From positions 1 to 10,758 of the forward strand of contig JBBHKE010000628.1 of NCBI GenBank assembly GCA_037447655.1: a stretch of DNA of 10,758 bases. The letters are read 5' to 3'. Made by a program: the position numbers and the translations under genes. Shown here piece after piece: positions 7,309-10,758 of this stretch; positions within the stretch are counted from its first letter, which is position 1; every line of letters starts with the position of its first letter. Below the pieces are notes generated by a model. It was not told where the DNA came from, searched no databases, and was given only the letters and a program-made list of their open reading frames with translations. Source of the DNA: Zygnema cylindricum (taxonomy: Eukaryota; Streptophyta; Zygnematophyceae; Zygnematales; Zygnemataceae).

Positions 7309-7555
7309 GGGAGGGAAACAACTTAGTTTACACATAGAAAGTAACTAATTGACAACCACAAATAGGGTTATTTTCTCTACCACTTTAGATCTAGTTCATC
7401 TATGAATCGTCAGCATCCTCTTCCACTATCTCCCCTTCCTCTTCCTCCCATGCTATCATAGACTCATAGCTGACATCCCTAGTCTGAATCTGAGATTGCT
7501 AAAGACCCACACTAAGTCATTGGCCCTTTTAGCTGTCAGCCTGTTCCGATTTTTA

Positions 7556-7611
7556 GAGTGAATATGAGCATAAGTTGACCAATGAGTGAATATGAGCATA
7601 AGTTGACCAAT
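7556..7611. repeat. 28-bp tandem duplication in the hAT relic
   Basis: Two identical 28-bp copies lie at 7556-7583 and 7584-7611. On the minus strand the repeat covers codons for NWSTYAHIHS, directly after the CER of the conserved motif. Because 28 is not a multiple of 3, the reading frame shifts: the first copy continues from CERNWS and the second leads into KNRNRLTAKRANDLVWV. Removing one copy rejoins the conserved frame. Confidence 0.97.
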
Positions 7612-7783
7612 TCCTCTCGCATGAGCTAGCAACCGAGCATTGAGCAAGGACCCTAATTGCCACCTTCAGCAAGATAAGTGTGACAGCCCCAAATTATTGC
7701 CACCACTTCCACCCTGGCATCTTCTTCGCACAAGCTTTTGCTACCTTCCTCCCAAAGATTCCCTCAGAACCCTTGTACTTAGT

Positions 7784-7817
7784 CACCTCAATGGATGCTT
7801 CACCTCAATGGATGCTT
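7784..7817. repeat. 17-bp tandem duplication in the hAT relic
   Basis: CACCTCAATGGATGCTT is present twice without mismatch (7784-7800, 7801-7817). The length shifts the frame. On the minus strand one side reads DDQTEASIEV and the other TKYKGSEGIFGRKVA, which are adjacent in related transposases. Confidence 0.95.
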
Positions 7818-8149
7818 CAGTCTGATCATCCACATTTGGTAGCATCCTCTCAAGCATTTTCTAGAAGCCTTCCATGACTTTCAAATTTGAATGTTGCCCA
7901 TAGGCAACACTTTGGTACTCAGGATGGAGTACAAAGCCGGCTGCATACATGGGGCTATATGCGATCTCCCATTTGGCCAACCGCGATTTCTTTAACTCCT
8001 CCAAAATTTGCATTCCTTATAAATTTCCCACTCCTCTATTGTTAGATATATTATGCCAAAATTGACCGATCATGTAGATTCCATGATAAACCTTCCCCAC
8101 ATTCGGTGCCCTTTTGTCACACTCCCTCATCAGTCGTACCACAGGCTCT

Positions 8150-8490
8150 GAAACAGTCACTGCCTCCCCCACTCTCATCGAAAACCTTGAGCTCAAAATA
8201 TGGCTCTTGATTTTGCCCCCATCGGACTTGTAGGCACCCTTGCCCATCCACTGCTTATTGCCATCATCAAACATTAAGCGCCCCATGATCAAACATTCAG
8301 CGCCCGAGGCTGTCCTTCACCTCTTGAAACAGTCACTGCCTCCCCCACTCTCATCCAAAACTCTGAGCTCAAAATGTGGCTCTTGATTTTGCCCCCCTCG
8401 GACTTGAAAACACCCTTGCCCATCCATTGCTTATAGCCATCATCAAACATTAAGCGCCCGAGGCTTTCCTTCCCCTCTTAAAACCTCTGG
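8150..8490. repeat. 176-bp diverged tandem duplication in the hAT relic
   Basis: 8150-8325 and 8326-about 8490 align at a constant offset of 176, for example GAAACAGTCACTGCC at 8150 and 8326, and CATTAAGCG ending at 8280 and 8456. There are scattered substitutions, so this event is older than the 17-, 28- and 34-bp ones. On the minus strand both copies encode GRLMFDDG..KQWMGKG, with YK in the 8326 copy and NK in the 8150 copy. Only the 8150 copy runs on into EPVVRLMRE. Confidence 0.93.
8260..8303. repeat. 22-bp duplication nested in the 176-bp repeat
   Basis: GCCATCATCAAACATTAAGC and the next two bases (8260-8281) are repeated with four mismatches at 8282-8303. The 8326 copy of the larger repeat has this unit only once, so it accounts for 22 of the 176 bases and for the second frame break here. 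Confidence 0.75.
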
Positions 8491-8570
8491 AACATGATAA
8501 AATTTGTAGCAAATCGGGTCTCTCCTGGTTTCAAAAGCCTAAGTGTAGAGATGTTGTTGAAGATGACTGC

Positions 8571-8638
8571 ACTCATGTTATAGTTTGTGACAAATTTCAA
8601 CACCACTCATGTTATAGTTTGTGACAAATTTCAACACC
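8571..8638. repeat. 34-bp tandem duplication in the hAT relic
   Basis: Identical copies at 8571-8604 and 8605-8638. On the minus strand the unit encodes VLKFVTNYNMS. The frame is lost after the first copy met on the minus strand (8605-8638) and is restored if one copy is ignored, leading directly to FNNISTLRLLKPGETRFATN. Confidence 0.97.
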
Positions 8639-8787
8639 TCCTTTGCCTCTCGGACAGGTGTTGAAATAAAAGCAAGCTTGCACCAATCCTCCAACATCGA
8701 GCTAAGATGTGGGCAGAGCATGGCGTCCACGTGAGGGATGGGTACTTCCCCATGAGCAGCTAGGCAGCTGCCTTGTTCACAAGAGCA

Positions 8788-8794
8788 AAATTCA
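8788..8794 (-). other. Single-base frameshift masked by a second one near 8698-8706
   Basis: The minus-strand frame stays open for 110 codons (8910-8578), but codons for about 8790 to 8705 read as non-conserved EFCSCEQGSC. The neighbouring frame there reads ALVNKAAA, a stop (8760-8762), then LLMGKYPSLTWTPCSAH, the expected hAT sequence. The conserved frame returns at MLEDWCKL. Two compensating single-base changes best explain this. Confidence 0.75.
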
Positions 8795-8970
8795 GTAACA
8801 ATTTGCACCACATGCTCCACTCCCACAGCAAGAACTCCTTTCTCCAACACCCCACAAACGTATTTGGCATCCTTGTAGTGCCTACTAGAGTCCTCCGCCA
8901 TGAGAAACATGTCACCTTTTGGGGTGACAACTAAAATGTTAAGGAGAGGTGTTTGGTCAACAACTGTCCA

Positions 8971-9027
8971 ACCGTCTCACGTCTCATGTGACTGAGGCTC
9001 CGACCGTCTGATGTCACAGAGGCTCCG
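8971..9027. repeat. Imperfect 25/32-bp tandem duplication at the DGW motif
   Basis: Both copies run from ACCGTCT to GAGGCTCCG: 8971-9002 (32 bp) and 9003-9027 (25 bp), differing by a 7-base indel and a few substitutions. On the minus strand both carry a version of the SDGW region that holds the first catalytic aspartate. One copy has a stop (8977-8979), and together they break the frame between the LDEPKAR segment and the transposase core. Confidence 0.8.
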
Positions 9028-9677
9028 GTGACTTTCGATGTCTCTATGTAACTCTCAAAATCATTATTGATCGCGCCTTGGGCTCATCCAAGGGTCTCGT
9101 TCTCATGGCATTTCGGTGCGGTAACTTATAAGACTCCCTTATCTCCCCAGTCTGCTTCACTGTTGCCTTGAAATAGGGGTCATCCAATAGAGTGAATGAC
9201 AAGCCATTGGCAAAGAAAGCCTTAGCCCAAGCTGCATCTACCTCTCTCTGATTATACTTATTGAAACAATTTCTTATTTTCATCTGTACTCCTTGTACCT
9301 TATTGCTCTGGCTAGACCCCGTATGATGACTTCCAATGAGTTGATCTAAAGTGGATATAACACGCTTTTGAGAACCTTGAGAAGCCTTGTCGGTTTCCAC
9401 TGCACGTAACTGTGCCTTTACCTCATCCAGACATAAATTGAAGGGCCTAATGCCTCCACTCTTCACATTTCCAAGAAGGTGGTTTCTAATCCGGGTGGCT
9501 TGTCCATTATATTCAAAGTTACAGTAAATGCAAATGCACGATTTGTTGTCCCCAGGCTGCCCACCCTTCGGAGCCTTAACATGGTCCCACTCTGATCCTC
9601 GAGGCCTAGCCCTGGTTGCTTGTGAAGAAGTTCGTGGAAGCATGAAGAATGGCGGATTCAACGGCGGCTTCGATGAA

Positions 9678-9828
9678 CCGTACAAATTTCTTTCAAAACT
9701 TTGCGCGGGGAAATGAAACGTCTTTTTTGAAATTTCGGTACATTATAACCGTCTTGTACAAATTTCTTTCAAACTTCGTGCGCGCAAATGAATAGTCTCT
9801 TTTTTTGAATTTCTGTACATTATATCTG
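9678..9828. repeat. 76-bp tandem duplication with GTACA motifs at the hAT 5' flank
   Basis: 9678-9752 and 9753-9828 align at an offset of 76-77. Each begins with GTACAAATTTCTTTCAAA, has a CG-rich centre (TTTGCGCGGGG / CGTGCGCGCAAATG) and ends with GTACATTATA. Substitutions are common, so the duplication is old. It begins about 35 bp upstream of the hAT start codon. Confidence 0.85.
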
Positions 9829-9935
9829 TACAATTTATCCGTACGTCTTATCCGTACAAAAATTATATGCATTTAACGAAAGATTCAAAATCTTAAAAAA
9901 ATAACGAAATTTGGTAAAAATGTAAAAATCCGTAC
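9678..9935. promoter_or_regulatory. Cluster of GTAC motifs, possible transposase or SBP-type binding sites
   Basis: GTAC starts at 9680, 9738, 9756, 9815, 9828, 9841, 9854 and 9932: eight in 256 bp where about one is expected. Four are in the form CCGTAC. TCCGTACAA at 9851-9859 fits the TNCGTACAA consensus of plant SBP-box (SPL) factors. The position beside the transposase 5' end fits subterminal repeats, which hAT transposases bind in known elements. Both readings are inference. Confidence 0.35.
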
Positions 9936-10361
9936 GAATGAGATATATATGTTTGAATATATTGTATACATTGTATTATATTGTAATTCTTGTAAGATTG
10001 CAATTCCAAAAGCACTGTCATGTCAGTTGAACAAAGTTAGTTTTTTTTTTTTTTTTAGTTTTTGGTTTTTGCTAAACAAGTACTTTTAGAAGAAAAAATA
10101 AAAGGGATAAATGATGTTTTAAACAGAAAATTTCCCAGTTTTGGCCTTACAGTCCACTTTTTTGGTTTTTTTCTTTATTTATTTATTTTCCCATGTACTG
10201 ATATGTTTTTTCCATCGTGCTTTCATATAGAAGTTTTGTTCTCATTTTTTTTAAAATCAATAAAATTAGAAAAACTTTTTTAATTTTATTTTTGTATGTA
10301 GTACTTCCCCAGAACTCTTCTATTTCGATATAAAATGAGGTACAAAGTTATGTTATATAAT
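9936..10361. other. Gene-less AT-rich stretch with a T16 run
   Basis: No gene is supported. It contains ATATATATGT (9952), a TATATTGTA-rich segment (9958-9990) and T16 at 10041-10056. The 73-codon frame at 10062-10283 is phenylalanine- and lysine-rich from homopolymers and has no motif. Confidence 0.6.
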
Positions 10362-10640
10362 ACGCATATAGTATGGAGTAACTACATATAATGTTTCCTA
10401 TTGAATTAGCATATTTAGAATATGGTATAAAACAACACTGTATTGTGTTGCCTCGTATTATACGCCCATCACACTATATAATAATATTTAATAATAATCA
10501 TAAAATATACTATAATCAACTATGCGTAATAATAATATTTAACAATAATCATAAAAAAATACTGAAATCTACTATAGATACATATAGCATGGAAAAACCA
10601 CATGTAGTGTTTCCTATTTTTTCCGCACATTTAAACCACG
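10362..10640 (+). repeat. Diverged direct repeats flanking a tandem AT-rich pair
   Basis: About 70 bp starting at 10361 (TACGCATATAGTATGGAG, later ATGTTTCCTATT and GGTATAAAACAACA) recurs from 10579 (TACATATAGCATGGAA, GTGTTTCCTATT, GGTACAAAAAAAACA). Between them an AT-rich unit TAATAATATTTAA(T/C)AATAATCATAAAA occurs at about 10479 and 10530 (offset 51). The outer pair could be diverged terminal repeats of a small element or old duplication products. No inverted ends were seen. Confidence 0.55.
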
Positions 10641-10758
10641 GTACAAAAAAAACAAAATAATTACCAGAAACAAAATTCCCAATATGAGATCCGAACAAAA
10701 TCTTATTGGATGTTTTTTTTTTTGGGAAAAACATACTTTTAAAACGGTACCGGGGAAA

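Larger units (their letters stand above)
7400..9643 (-). pseudogene. hAT-superfamily transposase (BED finger, DUF659, C-terminal dimerisation), inactivated
   Basis: An active copy would cut and paste a hAT DNA transposon in the nucleus. The first ATG is at 9643..9641. A BED finger follows: W19 and H21, C38-x2-C41, then TRIRNHLL with H55. Next comes AAWAKAFFANGLSFTLLDDP (near 9240-9170), typical of this plant hAT group. The catalytic-core region follows: DGW at 8968-8976, then LNILVVTPKGDMFLM, KDAKYVCGVLEKGV, LLKPGETRFATNFIMFQR (near 8500) and EPVVRLMRECDKRAPNVGKV (near 8110). Then WEIAYSPMYAAGFVLHPEY (near 7940) and CERNWS (7604-7621), with the glutamate of the hAT catalytic triad. The dimerisation region RANDLVWVFSNLRFRLG and an acidic tail end at TAG 7402..7400. 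Stops interrupt it at 8977-8979, 8478-8480, 8017-8019, 7861-7863 and 7694-7696, besides frame-breaking duplications and indels. The terminal inverted repeats and 8-bp target duplication expected of hAT elements were not found. Confidence 0.93.

Noticed and set aside
9528-9716. 62-codon plus-strand frame
   Set aside because: It is the antisense shadow of the BED-finger coding region.

Overview
The window looks like a stretch of a large, repeat-rich land-plant nuclear genome. It is AT-rich (about 35-37% GC by eye) and full of A and T runs. It holds almost no intact coding sequence and carries short non-autonomous DNA-transposon debris. Its one recognisable long coding relic is a hAT-superfamily transposase of the BED zinc finger plus DUF659 type that is abundant in plants. 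The species cannot be named from this sequence, and no viral, organellar or bacterial gene was seen.

Left edge (1-1000): the minus strand carries an 88-codon open frame with its ATG at 264 that runs off the left edge. It is GC-rich in the third codon position and may be the first exon of a real gene. Upstream of it (rising coordinates) lie a 92-bp tandem duplication, a (CT/GA)n microsatellite, and a dense cluster of ACGT-core boxes (G-box/ABRE type) at 675-976. Together these read as a candidate promoter and leader for that gene.

Middle (1000-7400): no convincing gene. It holds a 198-bp MITE with about 60-bp terminal inverted repeats (1058-1255) and a truncated relative (3571-3670). It also holds a decayed array built on GTGAC (3811-4000), a 571-bp element bounded by 20-bp perfect inverted repeats with TTACTCTAAT-type motifs throughout its ends (4143-4713), a GC-rich island with about 21-bp internal repeats (6944-7132), and a 56-57-bp tandem repeat (7145-7308). 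The rest is AT-rich sequence in which I see nothing functional.

Right (7400-9643): a nearly full-length but dead hAT transposase gene on the minus strand. It keeps the order BED finger, DUF659 / RNase H-like core, CERNWS motif and C-terminal dimerisation region. At least six internal tandem duplications (17, 22, 25/32, 28, 34 and 176 bp) disrupt it, along with stop codons and small indels. Next to its 5' end (9678-9935) eight GTAC motifs lie in 256 bp, partly inside a 76-bp tandem duplication; they may be subterminal transposase-binding repeats of the same element. From 9936 to the right edge the sequence is AT-rich with two diverged direct-repeat pairs.

Two word biases cross the window. CCGTAC/GTACGG occurs 20 times where composition predicts about 2-3. 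ACGTGGC/GCCACGT occurs 9 times, all between 776 and 5020, where fewer than one is expected. They are the least explained signals here.
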